Positions 43,490 to 52,504 of a DNA stretch of 64,000 bases are shown piece by piece. The notes under the pieces are model-generated. The model made no database searches. It saw only the letters and a list, made by a program, of their open reading frames with translations, and was not told the origin of the DNA. The position numbers and the translations under genes were made by a program. The DNA is from AP-15 sp963702685 (GTDB lineage: Bacteria > Pseudomonadota > Alphaproteobacteria > ATCC43930 > CGMCC-115725): contig CAVPDQ010000009.1 of NCBI GenBank assembly GCA_963702685.1, positions 434,001 to 498,000 of the forward strand. Reading direction: 5' to 3'. Numbering within the stretch: the first letter of the stretch is position 1; every line of letters begins with the position of its first letter.

Positions 43490-44801
43490 GCCGATGCCCT
43501 GGGTCAGGCCAGCGCCGGCGCGCCCTCGGTGACGGTTTCGAGCTGACCCACCGTCTCGCGGCCATAACAACCCGGCCGTCGGCGCCGTCCGACATGACTC
43601 CCGGTTCAATCTCGCGGGTGCCACCCGTTGACTATTCCAACGGACCAGCGGGTGTCAGCGAATAGAACCGCGGTTTAGTGCCTTGAGAAATTTCCATCGC
43701 ACGAATCTCATTCGGCTGAGCGGTAATCAGCATCAGCACCTTCGTTTCGCCATCGCCGCTGAGAGAGAGAAGCCCGGTCGGCTTTGGCGCTTCACCTTCG
43801 CGAACCCTCGACACTTCGAGCCTCTATCGCTCGACCCCGAATGGTTCCTCGATAGATCACTTGCCACCGTTCGGGTGGAGGTGAGGCTCTAAAAATCGAT
43901 ACAGTCGAGCCAAGCGCATTTGGTTGAACATCATAGTTACCCTTCGCTGCAAAATTTATCCCGTCAACAACGACATCCAGTTCGCAATCTGGTCCCTGCC
44001 AGGTGGTTTTTAATTCGGAGGGCCTAGGTTCGCATAAAGCTCGACCAAATTGTTGGAAAAAATGACTAATGGGTTCAGCGTGCATTAAATAACTCGCTTC
44101 TTTATTATTTTCCTGCTCTGGATAAATCCTCAATTTAGCCAAAGTCGTTCCGATGTTCTGATGGTAGTTCTCCCTCGCGAGCGCATCATCGCATTCCCGC
44201 TGAGCCTCTTCGAGAAAGCCGGCCGAGGCGAATTTTAGAGCCAGGTTGCTCATGGCCAATGTTTCACCCTTGCTCTTCGCGCTTTGGTAGGCCTGAACGG
44301 ATTTAAGGGGTAGGACAAGCTTGTCGCGGACAACTCCGAGGTTGTTCCATGTGATTGCGTCTCTCTCTAGCGTTGGAATACTTGTATAATGGTATAAGCA
44401 TAGCTCGGAGTACAGATCGCCATATGCATACGCAAGCGCGAATCTCGACCTAATATCAGATGGATCTAACTCGACAGTTCGTTCTAGAGAAGCAATAGAT
44501 ATTTCACCTTCGCCTCTTATCACGGCGATCTCATGTAAGGTTTGGAGGAATTGGCGCTCCCCGGCTCCTGCAACAAGCAAATCTCGAATTTGGTCAATAA
44601 TATGTTCTACGCTCGTTTTTTCACCCTTCGCGAGCGTATTCTACGGCAGCACAGCCGAGCAGTTCGGCTTTTACCTCGTTGTCCGTGGCGTAGGAGGCTG
44701 CGAGTTGATAAGATATGGCACATTTGTGAATGTCTCTGTAGTGTTTATACGCCAACGCCAAATATCTTTGTGGCTCGACACTATGAGGGTTTTCCTTCAC
44801 A

Positions 44802-45837
44802 AAGGCTTATCCCTCTGCGTCCGGTGCCACAAAATGTTGTAGCCATGGGGGCGGATCGGTGTTAGAACAAATATCGAACACGATGGGCTCCGGTGGGTGC
44901 AGATGACCGACTTTCCCCGCTCCTTGATCGAGTTTCAGCAGCGCTTCGCGGATGAGGCGGCCTGCGTGGGATACCTGTTCGCGGTGCGCTGGCCCGAGGG
45001 CTTTGTCTGCCCGGCTGCGGCAAGACCAAGGCGTGGCAGATGCAAACCAAGCCGTGGACCTGGGAATGCGCCGGCTGCGGCAGGCAGACCTCGGTCACCG
45101 CCGGCACCATCATGCATCACTCCAAGCTGGCGCTGACCACTTGGTTCTGGGCGGCCTATCTGATGGCGACCCATTCCAACGGGATTCGGCGCTGCAGCTG
45201 CAACGCCAACTCGCGCTCGGCTCCTACAAGAGCGCTTGGCTGCTGTGCGCCAAGCTGCGCGCCAGCATGCTGGCCCCCGGCCGCAGCCCGCTCGCCGGTC
45301 TGGTAGAGGTCGACGAGACGGAGATCGCCTGCCGCAGCAAGCATGACCCGCTCACAGGCGGCGGCGGACGCAGCTATCAAGGGAAAATGCTGATCGTCGG
45401 CGCCGTCGAGGTGCAGGACGGCGGGGCCGGACCCGGCCGCATCCGTCTCGCCGAGGTGGCCGACTATTCGGCCGACAGCCTGCACCCCTTCATCGCTCGC
45501 AATCTCGCCCCCGGCGCTACCGCCAAGACCGACGGGTGGGCCGCCTACCCCGGTGCTCCCGGCGTCAGCCACGATCCCCATGTCGTCGGCAAGATCGCCG
45601 CCCATGTCGTGCTGCCCTGGGTGCACCGCATCTTCTCCAACCTCAAAATCTGGGCCTTGGGCGTCTATCACGGCCTACGCCGCAAGCAGCTCCAATCCTA
45701 CCTTGACGAGTTCGTCTTCCGCTTCAACCGGCGCCGCACCCGACAGGCCGCCTTCCGCTCGCTGCTCGGCATCGCCGCCGGACACGCACCCCTCACCTAC
45801 CAAATGTTGATTTCCCGGAAGCAATGGCATAAGTCTT
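44802..45837 (+). mobile_element. IS1595-family (ISXO2-like) insertion sequence
   Basis: Element of 1036 bp inside the TIR-TPR gene. Terminal inverted repeats: AAGGCTTATCCC with TGCGTCCGG at the left, AAGACTTATGCC with TGCTTCCGG (complement) at the right, about 18 of 23 bases alike. Flanks are CCTTCACA at 44794-44801 and CCTTACA at 45838-45844, an 8-bp target duplication if one C is missing on the right. The host frame joins cleanly across it (ETIV-KENPHS). It carries one transposase gene. Confidence 0.85.
44903..45832 (+). CDS. IS1595-family transposase with three one-base frameshifts
   Basis: DDE-type transposase, about 308 residues when corrected. N-terminal zinc ribbon: CP-GCGKTKAWQMQTKPWTWE and CAGCGRQTSVTAGTIMH. 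Catalytic core: LVEVDETEIACRSKHDP, AKTDGWAAYPGAP, then HRIFSNLKIWALGVYHGLRR and FRFNRRRTRQAAFRSLLGIA. Three bases are missing, in the G run at 45013, the T run at 45185 and the C run at 45814. With them restored the protein ends LISPEAMA at a TAA (45830-45832). All three are homopolymers, so the gene may be intact in the organism. Confidence 0.85.
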
Positions 45838-46641
45838 CCTTACAATGGTCTCCACATCAGATAGCTTGCCATCATCCAGAAATAATTCTACGATATTGAT
45901 AAAACGCCCTCCACGTAATGGTATTATCATTTTCATTAGCTTCTTGGGTCGCGAGATATGCGTCGCTTATGGTAGCACCTGTCTCAGAATCTCCATCGAT
46001 AAGCGCCAACATCAATCCGATCTCATACTGGTGGCGATCCCAATGCGGCTGCGGGAGCTTGAATGCATCCGTCAACCCGGGGTCCGCTCCCTGACTGGCT
46101 TGATCTTCGGTTTGCGGTGCGTTTGGGATTGCAGCATTAAGCGTTACGGTCGCCCTTGGTAACAGGGCGCGAATCATCTCCAAGATTTTTCCGAACGCCT
46201 CCTCCGGGTGTGCGCGATCGAAAGAGATGTATTCTACATTTCCCTGCAGTCCGCCCGGCGGACGGACCCATTTTCAACGAGCAGAAGCAAATGCAAACCT
46301 CTGCCTATGGCTACTCCAATTTCCTGAATTATCCAATCTGAAGTTTTACAAGTCAATCGATTAGCATCTATTTTAAGTGTATTCCGAAAACGATTGCGCT
46401 TCTGTGAAGCAATATCGATTACACATTCTTTGTTTGTGCAGATACCGATGAACAAGTTCCTCCGCTCAAGCAGAGACAATACCTTCTCGGCGAGTTGTCT
46501 AGGCTCAGCAGGTTCCGCATGTACCCAGGAAAACTCAGAAAGCAGTCCTGATATCTGTTCAAGGTAATCGAGAAATTTACGAACAACTATCGCGTCGCCG
46601 CTCGTAAAGCTATGTCCAACAAACGCTCGAAGCTCAGTCAC

Positions 46642-46958
46642 TTAGTTTCCCCAATGGTGGGCCAGTCGCGACTGGAAGGACAAGTCCTGGAGGCTTTCGA
46701 TGTCGCGGCGCAGCCGCTCGTTGTGGGTAGCGTCGACAGCGGAGTACCGCGCAGGGCCGGCTTCAGGCAAGGCCTGCTTCTCATATGGAAGCTCGCACCG
46801 AGCGATGGGACGCCGCGGTGGGCGGTCCGCCACTGAGGCTTCAGCTCGCTCGGGTCGTTCCCCGGCGGATCATAGGCGATTGGGGTGCTGGTGATCCCGA
46901 AGGGCGCCTCGTTATTAGGGGACGGGCGGTTAATCCTGCTCGGCTGGCTCTCATGCCG
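46642..46958. other. Region between the TIR-TPR gene and the nicotinate phosphoribosyltransferase gene
   Basis: A minus-strand open frame (46642-46833) ends TAA immediately before the TIR gene GTG (TAAGTG), reading ERLRRDIESLQDLSFQSRL and HHWGN at its end. It might be a small upstream gene or the tail of a deleted one. No family is recognised. Confidence 0.4.
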
Positions 46959-48092
46959 TTAACCCGGCGGTCTTTGGCGCAGCAGGAACTCGCGGCCGGC
47001 CTTGACCATGGGCTTTCCGTCATAGGCGATGATGTCGGCGGTGGCGTAGGTCTCGCTCCACAATTCGGGCAGGTAGGAGCCGGTGCCGATCACGTCGATG
47101 GGTGCGTTGGCGGCGGCCATGATCCGGCATTTGGCCGGGCCGAACCCCGAGCTGGCGACGATCTTGACCGTGGCGAACCCGGCCTCGTCCAACGCCCGGC
47201 GCAACGACCAGATTGCGGCGGCCGAGACGCCGGTGCCGACGAGGTAGCGCAATTCCTCCTCGGTGCGGTAGCCGCGGATCGATTGCGGCGCATGACGCTC
47301 CAGCGCCCCGTAGGAGCGGGCCGGGTCGAGCCCTTCGCAATAGCGTCCGCCCGGCGTGTCGATGCGCAACGACAATTGCCCGGCGGCGGCGAGGTCGGGA
47401 AAGCGCCGGGCCACCGCCAGCGCGTCGGTGATCTCTTGTCCGAAATAGTCGATCAGCACGGTCATCGGCTCGTCGGGAAAGACCGCGCGGTACATCTCGG
47501 CGGCGCGCACGGTCGAGCCGGCATAGCCGATCAGCGCATGCGGCATCGTGCCGAGCCCATGAGCCAGCCCGAAAAAGCCCGCCGTGGCGTCGGCGGCGCA
47601 GCCGACAAAGCCGACCGCCCCCGCCTCGCGGCGCGCCGCAGCCGACCCGACCGAGGCGGCATAGGCCATCATTTCAGCCATTTCGGCGCCGGCGCAATGC
47701 CGTGCATCCATCGCCAAAAACGCGACTTTGGGCAGCTCGGCGCACATCGCATAGGCGTTGACCGCGGCCACGCATGCCGGCCCCAGCCGCTGCAGCAGCA
47801 GGGTTTCGAGATCGACGAGGTGATAGAGCGGGCCCGTCACATACATCAGCGGCTCGCCGGCGCCGACGAGTGCACCCTCGGGATGGTTGAGCTCGATCTC
47901 GAACCGCGTGCCGCGCTCGGCCGCGGCGGCTTCGAGCAGCTCGACCGCGAGCCGCGGTGTCGAGACCACCGGACGGCGCAAAAAGACGGCGTAGGTCGCA
48001 AGGCGGTCGCCGAACCGGCCGACGATCGCCTTGGTTTTTATAAAATAGCTGTCGGTCTGCGCCGCCAAGCTCGGCGGCAAGGCGCCCGTCAA
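46959..48092 (-). CDS. Nicotinate phosphoribosyltransferase-family protein
   Basis: Protein of 377 residues of the type II PRTase fold that makes nicotinate mononucleotide from nicotinate and PRPP. Blocks: QTDSYFIKTKAIVGRFGD, VAFLAMDARHCAGAEMAEMM, FVGCAADATAGFFGLAHGLG, TMPHALIGYAGSTVRAAEMY, VLIDYFGQEITDALAVARRF, and VKIVASSGFGPAKCRIMAAA with DVIGTGSYLPE. It starts with TTG at 48092, seven bases after a GAGG, and 8 bp after the DAHP synthase stop, so it is coupled to that gene. The start codon is rare and may limit expression. Confidence 0.85.
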   Translation of the reverse strand: MTGALPPSLAAQTDSYFIKTKAIVGRFGDRLATYAVFLRRPVVSTPRLAVELLEAAAAERGTRFEIELNHPEGALVGAGEPLMYVTGPLYHLVDLETLLLQRLGPACVAAVNAYAMCAELPKVAFLAMDARHCAGAEMAEMMAYAASVGSAAARREAGAVGFVGCAADATAGFFGLAHGLGTMPHALIGYAGSTVRAAEMYRAVFPDEPMTVLIDYFGQEITDALAVARRFPDLAAAGQLSLRIDTPGGRYCEGLDPARSYGALERHAPQSIRGYRTEEELRYLVGTGVSAAAIWSLRRALDEAGFATVKIVASSGFGPAKCRIMAAANAPIDVIGTGSYLPELWSETYATADIIAYDGKPMVKAGREFLLRQRPPG

Positions 48093-48099
48093 TGCCGCC

Positions 48100-49524
48100 T
48101 CACGCGATTGCGGCGAGGCGGCTCGCGCCTGTCCGTCGCTCCCCTGGCGCCCGTTCCCTTGGCGGCCGTTCCCTCTGGCGCGCCGTCTTCAGCGCGTCGG
48201 CGAGCTCGAACGCGAGCTCCAGCGCCTGGGTCGCGTTGAGCCGCGGGTCGCAATGGGTCAGGTAGCGCTCGGCCAGACCGGCTTCGCTGATCCTTTGGCT
48301 GCCGCCGGTGCATTCGGTGACGTTCTGCCCGGTCAGCTCGAAATGCACGCCGCCCGCATAGCTGCCCTCGGCGGCATGGACGGCAAAGGCGCCGCGCACC
48401 TCGTCGAGGATGCGCTCGAACGGGCGGGTCTTGTAGCCGTTCGACGAGGTGACCGTGTTGCCGTGCATCGGGTCGCAGCACCACACGACCTGGCGCCCCT
48501 CGCGGCGGACCGCGCGGATCAGGCGCGGCAGCTTGTCCTCGACCTTGTCGGAGCCCATCCGCGTGATCAGGGTCAGCCGGCCCGGCCGGTTCTCGGGGTT
48601 GAGCCAGTCGATCAGGCGCAACAGGTCGTCGGGCTCCAGGGTCGGCCCGCATTTCATCCCGATCGGGTTTTTGATGCCGCGCAAAAACTCGGCATGGGCG
48701 CCGTCTACCTGACGGGTGCGGTCGCCGAGCCAGACCAAATGGGCCGAGCAGTCGTACCAATCCTCGGTTGTCGAATTGACCCGGGTCAGCGCCTCTTCAT
48801 AGGAGAGGAACAGCGCCTCGTGCGAGGTGTAGAGCTCGGTCTCGCGGATTTGCGGCGTGGTTTCCGAATCGAGCCCGCAGGCGGCCATGAAGTCGAGCGT
48901 CTCGGTCAGCCGGTCGGCGACTTCGCGGTAGCGCTCGCCCTGCGGGCTGTCGGCGACAAAATCCTGGTTCCAGGCATGGACCCGGTGCAAATCGGCATAG
49001 CCGCCCTGGGCGAAGGCGCGCAGCAGGTTCAACGTGGCGGCCGACTGGCTGTAAGCCTGGATCATGCGCTGCGGATCCGGCTCGCGCGCGCCGGCGTCGA
49101 AATCGAGGCCGTTGATGATGTCGCCGCGGTAGGAGGGGAGGGTGAGCCCGTCGCGGGTTTCGGTGTCCGACGAGCGGGGCTTGGCGAACTGGCCGGCGAG
49201 CCGGCCGAGCTTGACCACCGGGCAGCCGGCGCCAAAGGTCAAGACCACCGCCATCTGCAGCAGCACCTTGAACATGTCGCGGATGTTGTTCGGGTGGAAC
49301 TCGGCAAAGCTTTCGGCGCAATCGCCGCCTTGCAGCAGAAACGCCTTGCCTGCGGCGACCGCGGCGAGCCGCTGTTCGAGCCGCCGCGCCTCGCCGGCGA
49401 ACACCAATGGCGGAAAATTGTGCAGGGTGTTCTCGACGCGGCCGAGCGCGGCGTCGTCCGGATAGCCCGGCACCTGTCGGATCGGCAAGCCGCGCCAGCT
49501 TTGGGGTGACCAGTTCGCACTCAT
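48100..49524 (-). CDS. Class II 3-deoxy-7-phosphoheptulonate (DAHP) synthase
   Basis: First enzyme of the shikimate pathway, 474 residues, plant/mycobacterial type. Blocks: SPQSWRGLPIRQVPGYPD, PPLVFAGEARRLEQRLAAVA, AFLLQGGDCAESFAEF (metal Cys), VVKLGRLAGQFAKPRSSDTE, YTSHEALFLSYEEALTR, SAHLVWLGDRTRQVDGAHAE, GIKNPIGMKCGP, CDPMHGNTVTSSNGYKTRPF and GSYAGGVHFELTGQNVTEC. A GC-rich hairpin lies 75-99 bp upstream of the ATG. The nicotinate phosphoribosyltransferase gene follows. Confidence 0.95.
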   Translation of the reverse strand: MSANWSPQSWRGLPIRQVPGYPDDAALGRVENTLHNFPPLVFAGEARRLEQRLAAVAAGKAFLLQGGDCAESFAEFHPNNIRDMFKVLLQMAVVLTFGAGCPVVKLGRLAGQFAKPRSSDTETRDGLTLPSYRGDIINGLDFDAGAREPDPQRMIQAYSQSAATLNLLRAFAQGGYADLHRVHAWNQDFVADSPQGERYREVADRLTETLDFMAACGLDSETTPQIRETELYTSHEALFLSYEEALTRVNSTTEDWYDCSAHLVWLGDRTRQVDGAHAEFLRGIKNPIGMKCGPTLEPDDLLRLIDWLNPENRPGRLTLITRMGSDKVEDKLPRLIRAVRREGRQVVWCCDPMHGNTVTSSNGYKTRPFERILDEVRGAFAVHAAEGSYAGGVHFELTGQNVTECTGGSQRISEAGLAERYLTHCDPRLNATQALELAFELADALKTARQRERPPRERAPGERRTGASRLAAIA

Positions 49525-49598
49525 GTCGCAACACCTCCTCTTGGCTGGAGGCCGCTCCACCCTCGGCGCCGTTCGGATCAGCCTGAGCCTGAAACACG

Positions 49599-49623
49599 AA
49601 AGCCGCCTCGGAGGGGCGGCTTT
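49599..49623 (-). terminator. Hairpin upstream of the DAHP synthase gene (terminator or attenuator)
   Basis: Perfect 9-bp stem AAAGCCGCC / GGCGGCTTT with a 7-base loop. On the minus strand it is followed by CGTGTTTC. It lies about 150 bp after the doc stop and 75 bp before the DAHP synthase start. It can either end the doc operon or act as an attenuator in the aro leader. Confidence 0.55.
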
Positions 49624-49772
49624 GGGATAAACGCGCAGACGCAATTCCTAGGCCGCCATCCTATACCGGCGGTACCAAAATCGCGCAGAGATACGGGCGC
49701 TCGTCAGAACCATGACCGACACGCTAGCCGGGCGGTGCGCGCGACGCAAGAGGTTTGTGCAGGTGAGCGACC

Positions 49773-50165
49773 CTATCTCCCGATCACGAAAGGCCGAAGG
49801 TCTCGAACAAAATCTTCCTCGGCGATCCGATGCTCGACGAGCGCGATGACGACGTCGACCCAGTGCTGTGTGTCTTCGATCGCCAGGTCGTGGCCATTTA
49901 TGCGAAGAAAGTGCCACAACCCCTCGAACGCAGCCCGTTTGTTGCCTTGCTCGAACGCGTGCGCACGTGCGATGCCAGACATCAGCACCACACCCAGCAC
50001 AAGAATATCCTCCTCATCGAAGCTGAAAAAATTCAGCGGCCGCGCCAATGCACTTTCGAGCAAGCCTCGGTCTCGCACGAAATGCCGCTCGCCTGTAGCT
50101 TCTACTTCGAGCCGATTGTGCTCAATTACCGCCTCGATCGGCAGCCAGTTCGGCTCATTTGGCAA
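49773..50165 (-). CDS. Fic/Doc-family toxin (death-on-curing type)
   Basis: Protein of 130 residues of the Doc toxin family, which inactivates translation by phosphorylating EF-Tu. The family motif H-x-F-x-x-G/A-NKR is present: H69, F71, N75-K76-R77 in ARAHAFEQGNKRAAFEGLWH. N-terminal WLPIEAVIEHNRLEVEATGE and RDRGLLESALARPLNFFSFD are standard. The only in-frame start is a TTG at 50165, inside the upstream gene (11-bp overlap). No Phd-type antitoxin precedes it; a 179-residue protein does. Confidence 0.85.
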   Translation of the reverse strand: MPNEPNWLPIEAVIEHNRLEVEATGERHFVRDRGLLESALARPLNFFSFDEEDILVLGVVLMSGIARAHAFEQGNKRAAFEGLWHFLRINGHDLAIEDTQHWVDVVIALVEHRIAEEDFVRDLRPFVIGR

Positions 50166-50694
50166 GGGCGGCTCGAATTTTCGGGAATCGCAACATAAAT
50201 TCCCGGCTCAGCGCCGAGTGATCAATCTCGCCTGCCACGGGGCGCGCGCGCAGCACGACGCTGTCCGGCCGGCGCTCTGCCGCCAGCCGAGCCAGCTTAT
50301 CGTGAAGCTCACGATAGAGTGCCAGCCAAGCTTCTGCGACTTCAACGCCTTCCTCGCATGCTCGGCGAACCTCGGGTGGCGGGCCGCTGCCGTGAGCCGC
50401 GAGCTTCAGCTTTAGGATGTCGATCCGAGGATGGAGCTTTTCCGCTGCAGCACGCTCCCATTCGCCAACCATCAAAGCCAGCCGAGCGATCTCTTGCCAC
50501 TCCGTGTCCGGAGCAATCGCGTGCTGATAAAGGGTGTCGAGCTCCCTGCGGCGATTTCTGAAAGCCGCGAACGCTTTATCTCGGGCCGCGCGAAGCCCGG
50601 ACCACGCGCCTGCACTCTCCGCGGCTCCGATCGCATCGTCGATCAGGGCGGTTATCGGCAACTCGGACGATGCGGCGTCCGGACTTTCCGTCAT
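50155..50694 (-). CDS. Unfamiliar partner protein of the Doc toxin
   Basis: Helical, charged protein of 179 residues. Segments: LIDDAIGAAESAGAWSGLRA, RRRELDTLYQHAIAPDTEWQ, ERAAAEKLHPRIDILKLKLA, EEGVEVAEAWLALYRELHDK, and the end SREFMLRFPKIRAALAK. No known DNA-binding motif of Phd or AbrB type is visible. Its stop overlaps the Doc start by 11 bp, the tight coupling seen between antitoxin and toxin genes. I suggest it is the antitoxin or a regulator; the end could be the toxin-binding tail. This is inference from gene order. Confidence 0.6.
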   Translation of the reverse strand: MTESPDAASSELPITALIDDAIGAAESAGAWSGLRAARDKAFAAFRNRRRELDTLYQHAIAPDTEWQEIARLALMVGEWERAAAEKLHPRIDILKLKLAAHGSGPPPEVRRACEEGVEVAEAWLALYRELHDKLARLAAERRPDSVVLRARPVAGEIDHSALSREFMLRFPKIRAALAK

Positions 50695-50793
50695 GCGTGC
50701 GCTGCTTTCTCGATCATCCCCGAATGTGTGCCCGTCCCGGTCTCGGCACAAGCTCCGCCGGGCTCACGATGCGCGCGGGAAGCGGCGATCAGG

Positions 50794-52428
50794 CTACGCA
50801 ACCGGGGCAAGGTCGAAGGCGGCGGCCATCAGCGCGCGGGTGTAGGGGTGTTGCGGGTCGGTCATGATGCGCTCGGTCGGGCCGGCTTCGACGATTTGGC
50901 CGTCCTTCATGACCAGGATCTCGTGGGCGAGCGCGCGCACGACCCTGAGGTCGTGGCTGATGAACAGATAGGCGAGGCCGCGGCGCATTTGCAATTCGCG
51001 CAACAGCTCGACGATTTGCGCCTGCACCGACATATCCAAGGCCGAGGTCGGCTCGTCGAGCACGAGAAACCGCGGCTCGAGCACGAGCGCGCGCGCGATG
51101 GCGATGCGCTGGCGCTGGCCGCCCGAAAATTCGTGCGGGTAGCGGTCGGCGGTCAAGGGGTCGAGCCCGACCTCGACGAGGGCGGTTTCGATCAGCCGGC
51201 GGCGCTCGGCGGCGTCCGCCGCGAGGCGGTGGACTTTGAGCCCCTCTTCAACGATCTGTCCGACCGAAAGCCGCGGCGAGAGGCTCGAATACGGGTCCTG
51301 AAAGACGATTTGCATCTGGCGCCGCAATGGCCGAAGCCGCCGCTGCGCCATCGCCATGATGTCCGCGCCGGCGAAACGGACCTCGCCTTGGGCCGCCAGC
51401 AGGCGCAGCAAGGCGAGCCCCAATGTCGTCTTGCCCGAGCCGCTCTCGCCGACGACGCCGAGCGTCGTGCCGGCGCGCACCGCCAGCGAAACGCCGTCCA
51501 CTGCCTTGATGTGGCCCTTGACCCGGCGCAGCGCCCCGCGGCGGACCGGGAACCAAACCCGCAACCCCTCGGCCTCGATCACGACGGGTGCGGCAGGATC
51601 GGCCGGCGGCGCCCGCCCTTTGGGCTCGGCCGTCAGCAGGCGCCTTGTGTAGGGATGGCGCGGGCGCTCGAATATCGCGGCGGCCGACCCGGCTTCGACA
51701 ATCTCGCCTTGCGTCATCACGCAGACGCGCTCGGCCATCTTGCGCACGATCGTCAGGTCATGGGTGATCAGCAGGAGCGCCATGCCGAGCTGGCGCGTCA
51801 GGTCGCGCAGCAAGGCCAGGACCTGGGCCTGGATCGTCACATCGAGCGCTGTGGTCGGCTCGTCGGCGATCAAGAGGTCGGGCTCGTTGGCGATCGCCAT
51901 CGCGATCATGACCCGTTGGCGCTGGCCGCCCGAAAGCTGGTGCGGATAGGCGCCGAGCCGGGTCTCTGCCTCGGGGAGCCCAACCCGGCGCAACAGCTCG
52001 ATCGTGCGCGCTCGTGCCGCCTCCGCCGGCATGTGCTTGTGCACGAGCAAGGTTTCGGCAATCTGGCGCTCCAACGTGTGGAGCGGGTTGAGCGAGGTCA
52101 TCGGCTCCTGAAAGACGATGCCGATGCGGCCGCCGCGCACCCGGCGCAAGGCTTCCGCCGGCGCGCCGATCAGCTCATCACCGGCAAACCGGATGCTGCT
52201 GCCGGGGCCGTGTCGGGCGAGCGGGTAGGGCAGCAGCTGCAAGACCGAAAGTGCCGTGACACTCTTGCCAGAACCGCTTTCGCCGACCAGCGCCAGGGTC
52301 TCGCCGCGGTCGAGCGAGAAGGTGACCCCTTTGACCGCTGCGACCGGCGTGCCGCGCCCGCGCCCGGCAAAGCTGACGCTGAGGTTGCGGATGTCGAGCA
52401 GCGGCGGTGGGCCCGTCGCCCGACTCAT
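50794..52428 (-). CDS. Fused two-domain peptide ABC transporter ATPase (YejF-like)
   Basis: Cytoplasmic ATPase of a peptide importer, 544 residues, with DppD- and DppF-type halves in one chain. First half: LALVGESGSGKSVTALSVL (Walker A), QLSGGQRQRVMIAMAIANEP, DLLIADEPTTALDVTIQAQV. Second half: LGVVGESGSGKTTLGLALLR, VFQDPYSSLSPRLSVGQIVE, FSGGQRQRIAIARALVLEPR, LVLDEPTSALD. Each ends in the oligopeptide-ATPase motif HPYTR. The permease and binding-protein genes are not within the window. Start at the ATG giving the conserved LLDIRNLSVSF; earlier starts are possible. It lies downstream of folP. Confidence 0.93.
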   Translation of the reverse strand: MSRATGPPPLLDIRNLSVSFAGRGRGTPVAAVKGVTFSLDRGETLALVGESGSGKSVTALSVLQLLPYPLARHGPGSSIRFAGDELIGAPAEALRRVRGGRIGIVFQEPMTSLNPLHTLERQIAETLLVHKHMPAEAARARTIELLRRVGLPEAETRLGAYPHQLSGGQRQRVMIAMAIANEPDLLIADEPTTALDVTIQAQVLALLRDLTRQLGMALLLITHDLTIVRKMAERVCVMTQGEIVEAGSAAAIFERPRHPYTRRLLTAEPKGRAPPADPAAPVVIEAEGLRVWFPVRRGALRRVKGHIKAVDGVSLAVRAGTTLGVVGESGSGKTTLGLALLRLLAAQGEVRFAGADIMAMAQRRLRPLRRQMQIVFQDPYSSLSPRLSVGQIVEEGLKVHRLAADAAERRRLIETALVEVGLDPLTADRYPHEFSGGQRQRIAIARALVLEPRFLVLDEPTSALDMSVQAQIVELLRELQMRRGLAYLFISHDLRVVRALAHEILVMKDGQIVEAGPTERIMTDPQHPYTRALMAAAFDLAPVA

Positions 52429-52504
52429 TGGCAGCGGCTCCGACCGAAACCGGCTGTCCGGACCGGCACCATCGCCGTGTGCTGCGTCCTTCGCGGTCAC
52501 CATT

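Larger units (their letters stand above)
43632..46641 (-). pseudogene. TIR-domain/TPR protein gene (putative defence gene) split by an IS
   Basis: Starts GTG at 46641 after GGGGAA. The first 170 residues look like a TIR fold: ELRAFVGHSFTSGDAIVVRK, FSWVHAEPAEPRQLAEKVLS, NLFIGICTNKECV and SDWIIQEIGVAIGRGL, where the Glu matches the TIR NADase glutamate. Then GGLQGNVEYISFDRA. A helical TPR-like part follows (AELLGCAAVEYA, FLQTLHEIAVIRGE, TWNNLGVVRDKLVLPLKSVQ, FASAGFLEEAQRECDDALAR), and the end is TGLLSLSGDGETKVLMLITA to a TAG at 43632. An IS1595-family element sits at 44802-45837. Removing it and correcting four homopolymer indels gives about 660-680 residues. GC is far below the neighbours. Role in phage defence is inferred from TIR relatives. 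Confidence 0.7.

Noticed and set aside
44832..45809. AAATGTTG at 44832-44839 and 45802-45809 as the IS target duplication
   Set aside because: The right copy falls inside the transposase coding region (before LISPEAMA); the flanks CCTTCACA/CCTTACA with matching inverted repeats fit better.
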